A model generated the notes under the pieces. That model ran no database searches. It was given only the letters and a program-made list of their open reading frames with translations, and was not told the origin of the DNA. Of a stretch of 64,000 bases of DNA, positions 47,954 to 56,959 are shown in pieces (position 1 is the first letter of the stretch; every line of letters starts with the position of its first letter). Location: NCBI GenBank assembly GCA_015488755.1, contig WFNB01000014.1:30644-94643 (forward strand), in the 5' to 3' direction. This DNA is from Gammaproteobacteria bacterium (GTDB taxonomy: Bacteria; Pseudomonadota; Gammaproteobacteria; GRL18). Made by a program: the position numbers and the translations under genes.

Positions 47954-48841
47954 TTAGCGGTTCTTGTAGCCTAACATGATATCACCACTTAAACCAAAGG
48001 CACCATTTTTATATTCAAATTGCCCCACTTGAGTCACACTATCATATTGATTAAGCGCGTACTCTTGAGCTGAATAAGCAAGATGAATCGCTGCAATATC
48101 TGAGGATTGTAGATCGCTAATATGCTGTTTTGCATTGTCATCAATAGACAACAATGTTAGTTGCTCATATATTTTATCCGATGAATCGATTTTGCCATCA
48201 TGGTTATCATCATAAGATGCTAATTCAGCAAAGCCATGTTGATAACCATTATTATCACCAAACAGTTCTTTACCACTATCAATAAGCCCGTTACCATTAC
48301 GATCATAAGCTAAAAAGGCATCACCTCCATTGATAAAACTCAGCTGTTCTTGATGACCATCACCATTGATATCAAATAAAATACCTTTGACAACACCGGT
48401 AGTTTGTAGGCCATCACCATTTAGATCCAAGGCCAGAGGATCAGAGCGTGGTATTTTTTCTTGTTCTATTTGGGCACCCGTTTTTGAGATAGATAAGCTT
48501 GCTCTCTGTTCACTTTGGACAAATAAATTACTAGCTTGCTCTGAAATAAAGACACTATCATTAATATTACTCTTCTTATTATCCGTTGTCTGTTGAGTAT
48601 TTTTTTTATACTCACCTTGCTCAACACTTTTATTGGACATCATTTTACTAATAATTTGAAAGCGTACTGATTCATGAAGATCATTCTCAAGTTGTTCTTT
48701 TATATTAACAACACCCGTTGTTTGAGCTGAATGGTTCACCCCCTGACTCAACAAAGAGTCAGGCTCCCTTTCTTTGTTGGACACTAAAGGTTTATTATAA
48801 TGTGTCGATAAAAGAGTTGATGTTGCAGATAAATTTATCAT
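47954..48841 (-). CDS. calcium-binding-type (EF-hand-like) protein of unknown role
   Basis: I take the ATG at 48841, preceded by GGGA, giving 295 residues; the frame is open to 48976. From about residue 145 the protein has acidic loops DLNGDGLQTTG, DINGDGHQEQL, DRNGNGLIDSGKELFGD and DDNHDGKIDSSDKIYEQL, typical of calcium-binding segments in secreted proteins. No signal peptide is evident, so secretion, if any, is by another route, for instance type I. The first 140 residues look disordered. It is divergent from the HDOD gene. Confidence 0.72.
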   Translation of the reverse strand: MINLSATSTLLSTHYNKPLVSNKEREPDSLLSQGVNHSAQTTGVVNIKEQLENDLHESVRFQIISKMMSNKSVEQGEYKKNTQQTTDNKKSNINDSVFISEQASNLFVQSEQRASLSISKTGAQIEQEKIPRSDPLALDLNGDGLQTTGVVKGILFDINGDGHQEQLSFINGGDAFLAYDRNGNGLIDSGKELFGDNNGYQHGFAELASYDDNHDGKIDSSDKIYEQLTLLSIDDNAKQHISDLQSSDIAAIHLAYSAQEYALNQYDSVTQVGQFEYKNGAFGLSGDIMLGYKNR

Positions 48842-49006
48842 AGACAGATCCCAAAAAAATAAAAATACACCATACACTCTTAGCGTCCCAATAAGGCCTA
48901 ACTTAAATATTTCTAATTTTAAACTACAAAAGTTCTTTTTTTTGCTATAGTTAGGCCATAATCTTAGATTAATCATTCATTATTATGTGTTGTTCAGAAC
49001 ATTTAT

Positions 49007-50473
49007 ATGCCAGAAAATCAGCGTTTACAACAATTTATTAGCAAAGCAGATAGTACCATGCTACCTGTTTTGCCTCATACCTTGCAAAGTCTTAAAACGG
49101 CTCTGGAAAAACCTAGTTTTAATTACCATCAGCTTGATACGATTTTACAATACGATCCTGCGTGTATGATTAATTTACTCGCCTATGCTAATCGTGAAAT
49201 AAATAAAGAGTTTGATAGGGAAATCAGTCAGGTTGAACATGCGGCCATGTTTCTAGGGATGGATCGCTTAGAACAATTTATTGCTAAAATTTCTTCACTC
49301 TATAATATTGCTAACAAAAAAATAGCCGATAAGCTTGCCCGACTGCAACATAGAGGGGTTCATGCTGCTTTTCAAGCATATAATTTTGCTCACTTGATCA
49401 ATGATTCTACGCCTAATGAAGTCTACACGAGTACGCTACTGACTCCTCTTTCTGAGTTGGTTTGCTGGTTTTTAGAGCCTATTAAAGCACAAAAGGTTGA
49501 ACTGCTGGTTTATCAAAAAGGTAGTGACTATAAACAGGCACAGGAAAAAATATTTGGTTTTTCATATCATGATTTAGCACAAGCACTCACTCATCAGTGG
49601 CATATCCCTCATCTCTTTTTACAACGACAAGAAATGGACGCCCTAGATGACTCATCAAAGTCCTTAAAATGCATGTATCTTGCTGAAAAATGTAGCATAT
49701 TAGCAGAAAGTGGTTGGTATTATGAGGCCATGTATGAACAAATAGCACGATGCTCTGAACAACTCCATTATAGTGAAGAACGTATCACTCAAGAAGTCCA
49801 TAAAACAGCTATTGATATGGCACATAGCGCACAGGAGTTCTATCCTATTCAAGACACATCCAGTTATCTGGCATTATTACCCGGAAAGGTTCCCTATACA
49901 CAAGTTATTGCGATTGAAGAGAAAAAATCCGTTCCGAAAAAAGTAGCAAAAAAAGCCCCTCAAAGAACAAAAACACCCAGTATTCAATTAATACCATCAA
50001 TAAATGATTTCCCAAGCTTGATCCGTTTGACAGTTGATGCTCTATTTGAGACAAATATCTTTAGCCGAGTTGCTTTTATTATGCTAAGTAAAGATAAAAA
50101 AACCTTGCAGGTGCGAAGTTTGAAAGAGCATAAATTAGCAAGCGCACATAATAAAGTCTTTATCACAACTTTATTAAGCATGCAACCGGCTAATTTGTTT
50201 TCTAAACTATTGGCCAAGCCACAGTCGGTCTTTATTAACAAACTCAATTATCAGAAATTTTCTCCCATTATCAGTGCCGATATGAAAAAGATGCTAAATA
50301 CTCGGGAGTTTGCAGCAAAATCAGTTCATGTAAAAGGTAAACCTATTGGCTTATTTTATATTGACAAACACCCCTTAGAAGATGGTATAGAACACACATT
50401 AGAAACAACTGATTTTAATCACTTTAAAAAAATCTGTGCTCTGTTTGAAAAACAATTAAAAAATTTAAGCTGA
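49007..50473 (+). CDS. HDOD-domain signalling protein
   Basis: The 488-residue protein starts with an HDOD domain (about 14-220): LPVLPHTLQSLKTAL, LDTILQYDPACMINLLAYAN and FLGMDRLEQFIAK match the family, related to HD phosphohydrolases but without the metal-binding HD pair. A basic linker (KKVAKKAPQRTKTP) joins it to a C-terminal GAF-like region (335-480). HDOD proteins bind partners in c-di-GMP, motility and stress signalling. No direct partner is adjacent. Confidence 0.82.
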   Translation: MPENQRLQQFISKADSTMLPVLPHTLQSLKTALEKPSFNYHQLDTILQYDPACMINLLAYANREINKEFDREISQVEHAAMFLGMDRLEQFIAKISSLYNIANKKIADKLARLQHRGVHAAFQAYNFAHLINDSTPNEVYTSTLLTPLSELVCWFLEPIKAQKVELLVYQKGSDYKQAQEKIFGFSYHDLAQALTHQWHIPHLFLQRQEMDALDDSSKSLKCMYLAEKCSILAESGWYYEAMYEQIARCSEQLHYSEERITQEVHKTAIDMAHSAQEFYPIQDTSSYLALLPGKVPYTQVIAIEEKKSVPKKVAKKAPQRTKTPSIQLIPSINDFPSLIRLTVDALFETNIFSRVAFIMLSKDKKTLQVRSLKEHKLASAHNKVFITTLLSMQPANLFSKLLAKPQSVFINKLNYQKFSPIISADMKKMLNTREFAAKSVHVKGKPIGLFYIDKHPLEDGIEHTLETTDFNHFKKICALFEKQLKNLS

Positions 50474-50590
50474 AATAGTAAATATTTTCTTGCACAATAG
50501 AGTTCATTTACGATTCTTTAACATTCAAATTGAACAAAATAATGCCTCCAAGCTTTCTAACACCTCAAAATAATATCAAGATGAACCATT

Positions 50591-52192
50591 ATGTCTTTTA
50601 ACAAGTATATTGTTCAACGTTGTTATGAACTAGAAAATTCTAAATTTTATCAAAACAGCAAGAATTTTTTTTATAACTTAATTGATAATCCGAATTCAAA
50701 AACCCGTCCCTATTTTGATATCGTAATGATTTTTTTAGTCATCTCAAGTGTCTATTTAATTATTTATGAAGTTCGACATGACCTCGGTACTTTCGGTCAA
50801 TTATTTGAGTGGTTTGCTGTTAGTGTTTTTTTATTAGAATACTTATTACGACTCTGGCTTTATAATTCTACTCACAGGATTATTATTGAGCATTATGAAA
50901 AAGCTGAATTTATCGGTCACCCCTTTTCCTTATCTAAAGCAATTAAAGAGATATTGGCTCTTAAGTGGGATTATATGAGTCAACCATTGGCAATTATTGA
51001 TTTACTTGCCATTATTCCCAGCTATCGTTCACTACGATTTTTAAGAATTTTTCTACTATTTCGTCTATTTAAACTGTTTAGATATGTCCATAGCTACAAT
51101 GAGTTTATTAAAATACTTTTTGAAAAACGCTTTGAATTTTATACCATTTTTATTTTTATTACCTTTATTATATTTACCTCTGCCACGGCCATTTTCTTTT
51201 TTGAAGCAAAGGAAGAAGGTGGTGATATTAATTCTTTTTTTGATGCTATTTACTGGGCACTGATCACATTTACCACGGTAGGTTATGGTGATATTACCCC
51301 AAAAACAACAGAAGGCCGAGTTATCACCATGATTCTGGTTTTTTGTGGTCTGGCAGTAGTCGCCTTTATCACGTCGGTTATTGTTTCAGCTTTTAATGAA
51401 AAAATGGGCGAAATGCGTGACCATCGTGTTTTTTTAGATCTTAATAAGAGCTTAGGTTCACACACCATTCTTTGTGGTTATGGCCGTATGGGTTCCGTTG
51501 TAGCAAAACATTTAGCGAAAGCAAAAACATCATTTATTATTATCGAAGCCAATCCAGATAAGGTCATAAAAGCAAAAAGAGCCGGTTATCGAGTCATTGA
51601 GGGCAATGCTGAAAATAGCGACTTGCTCAAAAATGTCGGCATACTTAAACAAGCAGAAATGATCCTCTGCCTAACAGGCAGTGATGTTATTAATGTCTAT
51701 ATAACCCTAACTGCACGATATCTTAACCCCAAAATACATATTATTTCGCGTGCCAATCGAGAAGACAGTGTACGTAAGCTCAAGCAAGCAGGAGCCAATC
51801 AAACTATTGTCCCATTTAAGATTGTTGGTCTTATTGCGGTTGAATTTATTGGCCAGCCAGTTGCCTTTGAAGCCATTCATGATATGCTATCAGCTAAGCA
51901 TGGTATTGGCTTAGAGACTATTAGTGTACGTGAAGACAGTCAATTAAATGATTCCTATATTCGTGATATTAATTTTCTAGAATATAGGCTGCAACTCTTT
52001 GGTGTTATTACCAAAAAAGCACGCTCCAGTAACTCGATAAAAGCACCATTTAATTTAACATCCCATTGTTTTTATTTTAATCCTGAGGCTCAATTTCAGT
52101 TACAGGCAGGTGATATTATTTTGGTCATTGGGCACCAATACAGTATTATTCATTTTAAAGACAAAGTAGCATTGGGTAGCTCTCTAAACTAA
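50591..52192 (+). CDS. voltage-gated-type K+ channel with RCK domain
   Basis: The 533-residue protein has six membrane segments: S1 near 41-58, S2 72-90, S3 129-142, an S4-like SLRFLRIFLLFRLFKLFRY (147-165) with arginines at spaced positions, S5 183-203, and S6 244-265. The selectivity filter TTVGYGD (228-234) lies between S5 and S6. A RCK (TrkA-N/TrkA-C) domain follows from about 292 (HTILCGYGRMGS), binding a nucleotide or Ca. It controls K+ flux across the inner membrane. The next gene codes a second, free RCK protein. Confidence 0.92.
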   Translation: MSFNKYIVQRCYELENSKFYQNSKNFFYNLIDNPNSKTRPYFDIVMIFLVISSVYLIIYEVRHDLGTFGQLFEWFAVSVFLLEYLLRLWLYNSTHRIIIEHYEKAEFIGHPFSLSKAIKEILALKWDYMSQPLAIIDLLAIIPSYRSLRFLRIFLLFRLFKLFRYVHSYNEFIKILFEKRFEFYTIFIFITFIIFTSATAIFFFEAKEEGGDINSFFDAIYWALITFTTVGYGDITPKTTEGRVITMILVFCGLAVVAFITSVIVSAFNEKMGEMRDHRVFLDLNKSLGSHTILCGYGRMGSVVAKHLAKAKTSFIIIEANPDKVIKAKRAGYRVIEGNAENSDLLKNVGILKQAEMILCLTGSDVINVYITLTARYLNPKIHIISRANREDSVRKLKQAGANQTIVPFKIVGLIAVEFIGQPVAFEAIHDMLSAKHGIGLETISVREDSQLNDSYIRDINFLEYRLQLFGVITKKARSSNSIKAPFNLTSHCFYFNPEAQFQLQAGDIILVIGHQYSIIHFKDKVALGSSLN

Positions 52193-52199
52193 AATTACT

Positions 52200-52892
52200 A
52201 TGAAAAAAAAGAAAGTATTATTATTTGGCTGTAATGCATTAGTTAATGAAGTAGCCGGACAGTTAGACAGCCGAGGTATTGAATTTATTATTATCTCTCA
52301 AGATAAAGACTGCCTAAAAAAGCTGGATGCTAACAAAAAGAATGTTAAACGAATTGATTACACCGATGATGAACAACTGAAAGCCATAGGTATTGGCACA
52401 AATGTTGACACCATTTTTAGTTTTTTTGAAGAAGATGCCAAAAATGTTTATTTAATTATTTCTGCTAAATATATCAATCCTGACCTACTGATCATTACTC
52501 TTAGTCAATCACCTGACTCAGCAGAAAAATTACAAGCAGCCGGTGCTGACAAGGTCATTGATCCCTACAAGTTTAGTGGCCGAAAAATAGTCAATATGAT
52601 CAAAAGACCATTAATTTCTGAAACCATTGAGCATGTTATTTTTGGTCAAAGCTCCATCAATATGGCTGAAATTGTGATCAATCAACAGTCCTTTTTAAAT
52701 GGTCTATTACTGCAAGATGCGCAATTATCAATCCATTATAATTTAATTTTATTAGGTATTGTAGACAGGCAATCAGGCAATGAGTTTACCTTTAAACTCA
52801 GTAATATTCACTATAAGATTAAAGCGGGAGACTTACTGGTAGTTATTGGTTCTAGCGATGATATTGAACATCTCAAGGCAGATATTTCTTAA
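52200..52892 (+). CDS. stand-alone RCK (TrkA-like) protein
   Basis: The 230-residue cytoplasmic protein has a TrkA-N-like Rossmann start (VLLFGCNALVNEVAGQL), GADKVIDPYKFSGRKI and a TrkA-C end (IHYKIKAGDLLVVIGSSDDI). The glycine motif is degenerate (FGCNALV rather than GxGxxG), so it may not bind nucleotide well. The channel gene ends 7 bp upstream, so it is likely a regulatory RCK partner that completes the gating ring. Its end overlaps that of hda by 20 bp in opposite orientation. Confidence 0.85.
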   Translation: MKKKKVLLFGCNALVNEVAGQLDSRGIEFIIISQDKDCLKKLDANKKNVKRIDYTDDEQLKAIGIGTNVDTIFSFFEEDAKNVYLIISAKYINPDLLIITLSQSPDSAEKLQAAGADKVIDPYKFSGRKIVNMIKRPLISETIEHVIFGQSSINMAEIVINQQSFLNGLLLQDAQLSIHYNLILLGIVDRQSGNEFTFKLSNIHYKIKAGDLLVVIGSSDDIEHLKADIS

Positions 52893-53562
52893 TAAAAGGG
52901 ATACTGATTTTTCTTTGTTCCACCAAACTTTCATAGTCCAACTTATCTAATAACACCATCAGTTCTAACATACTGCGACTCACATGGGTGAGTAGGTAGT
53001 GCACCACGTCATCCGTTAAGCCAAACCCTCTTTGTTGTGCTCGAAGTTGCAACGCCTTGACCTTGTCATCATCAGATAAGGCTTGGCACTGATAAGTTAG
53101 CCCCCAGCTTAAACGAGATTTTAAGTCGTTTAGATGGATGTCTAAATTAACCGCATTAGCATTAGCACTAAGTACCAAACGTCCTTTATTATCCCGTATA
53201 CGATTAAAAAAATGAAATAAGGCTTCTTCCCATTGTGGCTCACTAATAATATTATGGATATCATCAAGACAGAGTAGATTCATATTCTCTAAACCAGTTA
53301 ATATTTCATAGGATAATTCAGGAGAACCATCATCCTTTACTTGCAATGGGATATAGAGGCAATTAAGCCCCAGATTTCGATAATGCTCGACCATCGCTTG
53401 CAATAAATGACTTTTACCACAATGATGTTCACCCCAAAGAAAAATAAGCTGTTCATTATCATCAAGTAGGGAGAAGATAAGTTGCTGATTTTGACCAACA
53501 ATAAAATTATCAAAGCTGGCATTTTCAGGTGCTTGTAAAGACAGAGGTAATTGATTTTTCAT
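52873..53562 (-). CDS. hda: DnaA regulatory inactivator Hda
   Basis: Hda promotes ATP hydrolysis by DnaA at the clamp and so limits re-initiation. The 229-residue AAA+ protein has ASFDNFIVGQNQQ, Walker A GEHHCGKSHLLQAM, Walker B LLCLDDIHNI, and DLKSRLSWGLTYQ with the sensor arginine. It starts with a clamp-binding-like QLPLSLQ at residues 3-9. Size and motifs fit Hda rather than DnaA. Confidence 0.92.
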   Translation of the reverse strand: MKNQLPLSLQAPENASFDNFIVGQNQQLIFSLLDDNEQLIFLWGEHHCGKSHLLQAMVEHYRNLGLNCLYIPLQVKDDGSPELSYEILTGLENMNLLCLDDIHNIISEPQWEEALFHFFNRIRDNKGRLVLSANANAVNLDIHLNDLKSRLSWGLTYQCQALSDDDKVKALQLRAQQRGFGLTDDVVHYLLTHVSRSMLELMVLLDKLDYESLVEQRKISIPFIKKYLP

Positions 53563-53659
53563 AGTTATATGAGAGTTTGTGGTATCATCATAATCATGAT
53601 CCTATCTATTCGTCATTTACATTCAACCTAACTAAACCAACACTAGCCTATTGAATATT

Positions 53660-54691
53660 ATGCTTGGTCAAAAAAGTCAGTCTATTCCATTACAGACAAT
53701 TAATCACCCCATATTTAAAAAAAACAAACTGACATTACAATTATTAAGATTGGATCAAACCGATCCTATTATATCTGGTAATAAATGGTTTAAATTAAAA
53801 TACAATCTTGCTGAGGCAAAAAAACATCATTATAGCAGTTTACTCAGCTTTGGTGGCCCCTATTCTAACCATCTGCATGCACTCGCATCCGCAGGCAAAG
53901 CCAATGGTTTTAATACCATCGGTATTGTACGCGGCGAACAACACCGGCCTCTTAATCCAACCTTATCCGATATTACTAACGAGGGTATGAAATTATATTA
54001 CATCAATAGAAAAACTTATAGAAACAAACACTCCACAGAAGTTATTAAACAGATTAAAGCGATGATCCTCAATGAGGATCCATTCAACGAGTATCAGCAG
54101 GCTGATCAATTTTATCTGATTCCTGAAGGGGGAACCAATACATTAGCACTACAAGGTGCTGCTGAAATTGCCTCTTATATACCTAATAATAGCCATTATG
54201 TCTGCCTTCCCTGTGGTACAGGGGGTACTATGGCTGGGCTTATCACTGGACTGACCAAAAACCAACAAGTGAGCAACAGAGCATTGCAAGCCTTACCCAA
54301 AGTACTTGGCTTTGCTGCAATGAAGGGAGGGGTATTTTTAGAAAACACAATTGCACAACTATTAGCTCAATATACACGTTCTGAGCAAGAATATTCTATT
54401 AGAACAAGTAATGGCATAGAGCAAAGACCAATATGGGAGATATTATGTGACTGGCATTTTGGTGGTTTTGGCAAAATGGATAACGCTTTAGCATTATTTA
54501 TTAAAGCATTTGAACAAAAATATTCAATCGAACTCGATCCAATCTACACAGCTAAAATGATGTATGCTATTGTGGCTTTGGCTGAGGATAACTATTTCCC
54601 TGTAGGCAGTCATATTATTGCTGTACATACAGGAGGCCTGCAAGGTAAAAGAGGCATGGAACAACGCTATCAAGCTCTATTATCCAACTAA
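53660..54691 (+). CDS. PLP-dependent ACC deaminase/D-cysteine desulfhydrase family enzyme
   Basis: The 343-residue protein (ATG at 53660; a TTG lies 9 bp upstream) has the PLP-binding lysine in SGNKWFKLKYNL, the phosphate/active-site SFGGPYSNHLHALA, PEGGTNTLALQGAAEI and LPCGTGGTMAGLITGL. The family breaks down D-cysteine or 1-aminocyclopropane-1-carboxylate. The substrate cannot be told apart here. It precedes a Crp/Fnr gene by 46 bp. Confidence 0.86.
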   Translation: MLGQKSQSIPLQTINHPIFKKNKLTLQLLRLDQTDPIISGNKWFKLKYNLAEAKKHHYSSLLSFGGPYSNHLHALASAGKANGFNTIGIVRGEQHRPLNPTLSDITNEGMKLYYINRKTYRNKHSTEVIKQIKAMILNEDPFNEYQQADQFYLIPEGGTNTLALQGAAEIASYIPNNSHYVCLPCGTGGTMAGLITGLTKNQQVSNRALQALPKVLGFAAMKGGVFLENTIAQLLAQYTRSEQEYSIRTSNGIEQRPIWEILCDWHFGGFGKMDNALALFIKAFEQKYSIELDPIYTAKMMYAIVALAEDNYFPVGSHIIAVHTGGLQGKRGMEQRYQALLSN

Positions 54692-54737
54692 TAATAAATT
54701 TTTCTTTTACATCCATAAAAAGGAGGGCTACTACCCA

Positions 54738-55418
54738 ATGAAACTCACCCATACTATTTTAGGACTGTTTCCAAAACTGAATGATGCCATTGGTAAGGAT
54801 GGCGTTAATATATTGGATCATTGCCAACAAATGATCATACCAGAAGGTACAACGGTATTTCATCAGGGCGATCAATGTCTGAATTATTTATTGGTTATTT
54901 CCGGCTCAGTAAAAGTCATTACCCGAGCTGAAAATGGTCGTGAAATTGTACTTTATCATATTACTCAGGGTGGCTCTTGTGTCTTAACAACCAGTTGTTT
55001 AATCTCTTCTGAAGATTATCCTGCTGAAGGTGTTACAGAGACCGATGTTGTTGCTCTTGCTATACCAAAATCTATTTTTGAGCAATACATGGGAGAATCC
55101 AAGGCCTTTCGTAAACAGGTTTTCCATTCCTATGGTGACCGTTTAATTAAGCTTATTACTCTGGTAGAAGAAATTAGTTTTGCTAAACTCGATATTCGTC
55201 TGGCAAAGTTTTTACTAGAGCATGGTTCTGTCAATACCCCCATTCATACCACACACCAAACTCTGGCTACCGAGCTAGGTTCTGCTCGCGAGGTCATCAG
55301 TCGACAGCTAAAAGAATTTGAAAATAAAGGCTGGGTGCAACTGAGCCGAGGAAAAATTGAACTGACCAATCATGATGCTCTTGCAGCCCTGCTACCTCTA
55401 AGCAAGAACTTTAATTAG
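54738..55418 (+). CDS. Crp/Fnr-family transcription regulator
   Basis: The 226-residue protein starts at ATG 54738, after AGGAGG 11 bp ahead. It has a cyclic-nucleotide-binding-like beta-barrel (IIPEGTTVFHQGDQCLNYLLVISGSVKVI) and a C-terminal helix-turn-helix (THQTLATELGSAREVISRQLKEFE). It has no N-terminal Fnr-type cysteine cluster; two cysteines (GGSCVLTTSCL) sit in the barrel, a pattern often seen in regulators next to rhodanese or DUF2892 genes, where a redox or sulfur signal is suspected. Confidence 0.87.
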   Translation: MKLTHTILGLFPKLNDAIGKDGVNILDHCQQMIIPEGTTVFHQGDQCLNYLLVISGSVKVITRAENGREIVLYHITQGGSCVLTTSCLISSEDYPAEGVTETDVVALAIPKSIFEQYMGESKAFRKQVFHSYGDRLIKLITLVEEISFAKLDIRLAKFLLEHGSVNTPIHTTHQTLATELGSAREVISRQLKEFENKGWVQLSRGKIELTNHDALAALLPLSKNFN

Positions 55419-55542
55419 TCTTCACCCGCACATAGAAAAATGAATCAATTTAACTTTTAAGTGACATTATCACTTAACGTTTTTTCTATCTCTGGCACAA
55501 TAAACTCACTTAATAACAAAATAGTTTTTTGGAGCTTATATA

Positions 55543-55737
55543 ATGAAAAATGTCGGTGGAATAGATAAGATTTTACGTATTGTTTTCGGTGTCGCCTTAA
55601 TTGCCTCAACTTTTTTAGTACCCGTAATGAACCCTTGGGGTTGGGTAGGTATTGTGCCATTACTAACGGGTCTATTTAACTTTTGCCCTCTTTACCCTTT
55701 ATTGGGTATAAGCACTTGCAGTAAATGTAAAGATTAA
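55543..55737 (+). CDS. DUF2892 membrane protein
   Basis: The 64-residue protein starts MKNVGGIDKILRIVFG and has two membrane helices, with the conserved GIVPLLTGLFNFCPLYPLLGISTC and a cysteine-rich end, as in the membrane part of YgaP. Such proteins are often encoded next to a Crp/Fnr regulator of sulfur metabolism, as here. It is probably the regulated target. A GGAGCT site precedes the start. Confidence 0.85.
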   Translation: MKNVGGIDKILRIVFGVALIASTFLVPVMNPWGWVGIVPLLTGLFNFCPLYPLLGISTCSKCKD

Positions 55738-56223
55738 ATAAAGAGGCTCTCTTCAATTTAAAATAAGTGTCGCCAGAAATCTCCTTGTTTCTGTCTTGAA
55801 TTGAGTGTTCTTCAATTCGCTATAGCCATATTTCTCCTGATGTGGCGATAGCAAGGTGTTTTTTAAAATGCAACCTCCCCCCCATTGCATATACTATTTA
55901 AAGAACACCTTGCTATAACCACATCTCCCGCTCTATTCAACTCACAACAATAGTTCCAATTTTTCTTCGAAAAAAACATTGTCAATTAGTTAAAAGCAAC
56001 ATCATAATATATTAATATTATTGATAAGGTAACAACCTTTTTTACTACTACTTACAGCACAAATTCTAGGGTTTTCCTTAATATTTACTTATCCTTTTTT
56101 TGATTTACAATCTATAGGCAATAAGAATAGTAAGTCTAAGTTTGATTTAAAGTTACAAGAAATACAAATAGTCATCGGATGACGCATCAACATAATAATA
56201 AAATAATAAATGGGGCACACGCT
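55738..56223. other. non-coding gap with a large inverted repeat
   Basis: A palindrome at 55839-55925 has arms GATGTGGCGATAGCAAGGTG and, inverted, CACCTTGCTATAACCACATC, with looser pairing inward to a short C-rich loop (CCTCCCCCCC). It follows the DUF2892 gene, where it can act as a strong terminator or stabilising hairpin, but is larger than needed and could be a mobile palindrome. A smaller repeat GAATTGA/TCAATTC lies at 55798-55818. The rest, to 56223, is AT-rich and likely carries the promoter of the Sel1 gene. Confidence 0.65.
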
Positions 56224-56745
56224 ATGTCTTCTGTTAAAAAAACTTCAATTAAACATATAAAATATCTAACAAGCCACTTTGCTTTTCCTACATTTTTAGC
56301 TCTTTTCAGTATCCAAGCACAAGCAACAAGTTCTTGCAGTCAACTTTATGAGCAAAAAGACTTTAACGCGGCCGTGCAACAATGTACCGAAGATGCCAAA
56401 CATAATTTGCCATCAGCAGATTTTATTTTGGGTAATTTATATGAAAACGGCTATGGTGTAGAGAAAAACACTAATAAAGCACTATCGTTCTATAGAAGAG
56501 CTTTATTAAACAATAATGTTGATTCACAAATTGCTCTGGGTAAATATCACACAAAAAACAAAAATTATCTACCAAGCTATGTTTACTTTTCCTTAGCAGT
56601 ATCAAATGGCAGTTTGAATGCTCTACTGCTTCAAGATAAAATAGCAAAAAATTTAACTGCTCAAGAAATTGAACAATCAAATGAATTGCTTGAACTTCTT
56701 AACAATGCCATTGCTAATGAGAGACAGGAAGTTGCTGCTAATTGA
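56224..56745 (+). CDS. Sel1-repeat exported protein
   Basis: With ATG at 56224 the protein has 173 residues; the frame opens at 56179. A signal peptide (FPTFLALFSIQAQA) is followed by a Sel1-like repeat ADFILGNLYENGYGVEKNTNKALSFYRRAL and a weaker second repeat. Sel1 proteins serve as scaffolds for protein interactions. The partner is unknown. Confidence 0.75.
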   Translation: MSSVKKTSIKHIKYLTSHFAFPTFLALFSIQAQATSSCSQLYEQKDFNAAVQQCTEDAKHNLPSADFILGNLYENGYGVEKNTNKALSFYRRALLNNNVDSQIALGKYHTKNKNYLPSYVYFSLAVSNGSLNALLLQDKIAKNLTAQEIEQSNELLELLNNAIANERQEVAAN

Positions 56746-56801
56746 TCACTGAGAATATGACTAATAGTACCAGAGAATAGTTTTACAATAAGTCTATTTT
56801 C

Positions 56802-56838
56802 AAAAAGTGCTTTGGGCATATAATCAAAGCACTTTTTT
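56802..56838. terminator. bidirectional rho-independent terminator
   Basis: AAAAAGTGCTTTG and CAAAGCACTTTTTT form a perfect stem of 12-13 bp around a 9-bp loop, flanked by A and T runs on both strands. It sits 57 bp after the Sel1 gene and 120 bp past the end of the oppositely oriented rarA, so it can serve both. Confidence 0.9.
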
Positions 56839-56959
56839 ACTCTAGGTTTCTTATCTATAAAAAACCAATTTGTTTAGGGTGATAAGTGTGGTCGCCTTTA
56901 TTGATATTGACAGCTTTCCTATTAAAAAGAAAAAACTCGCCAAAAAATTGAAGATATTG

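Noticed and set aside
55457..55660. 67-codon frame on the minus strand
   Set aside because: Antisense to the DUF2892 gene, which has clear family motifs and a good start.
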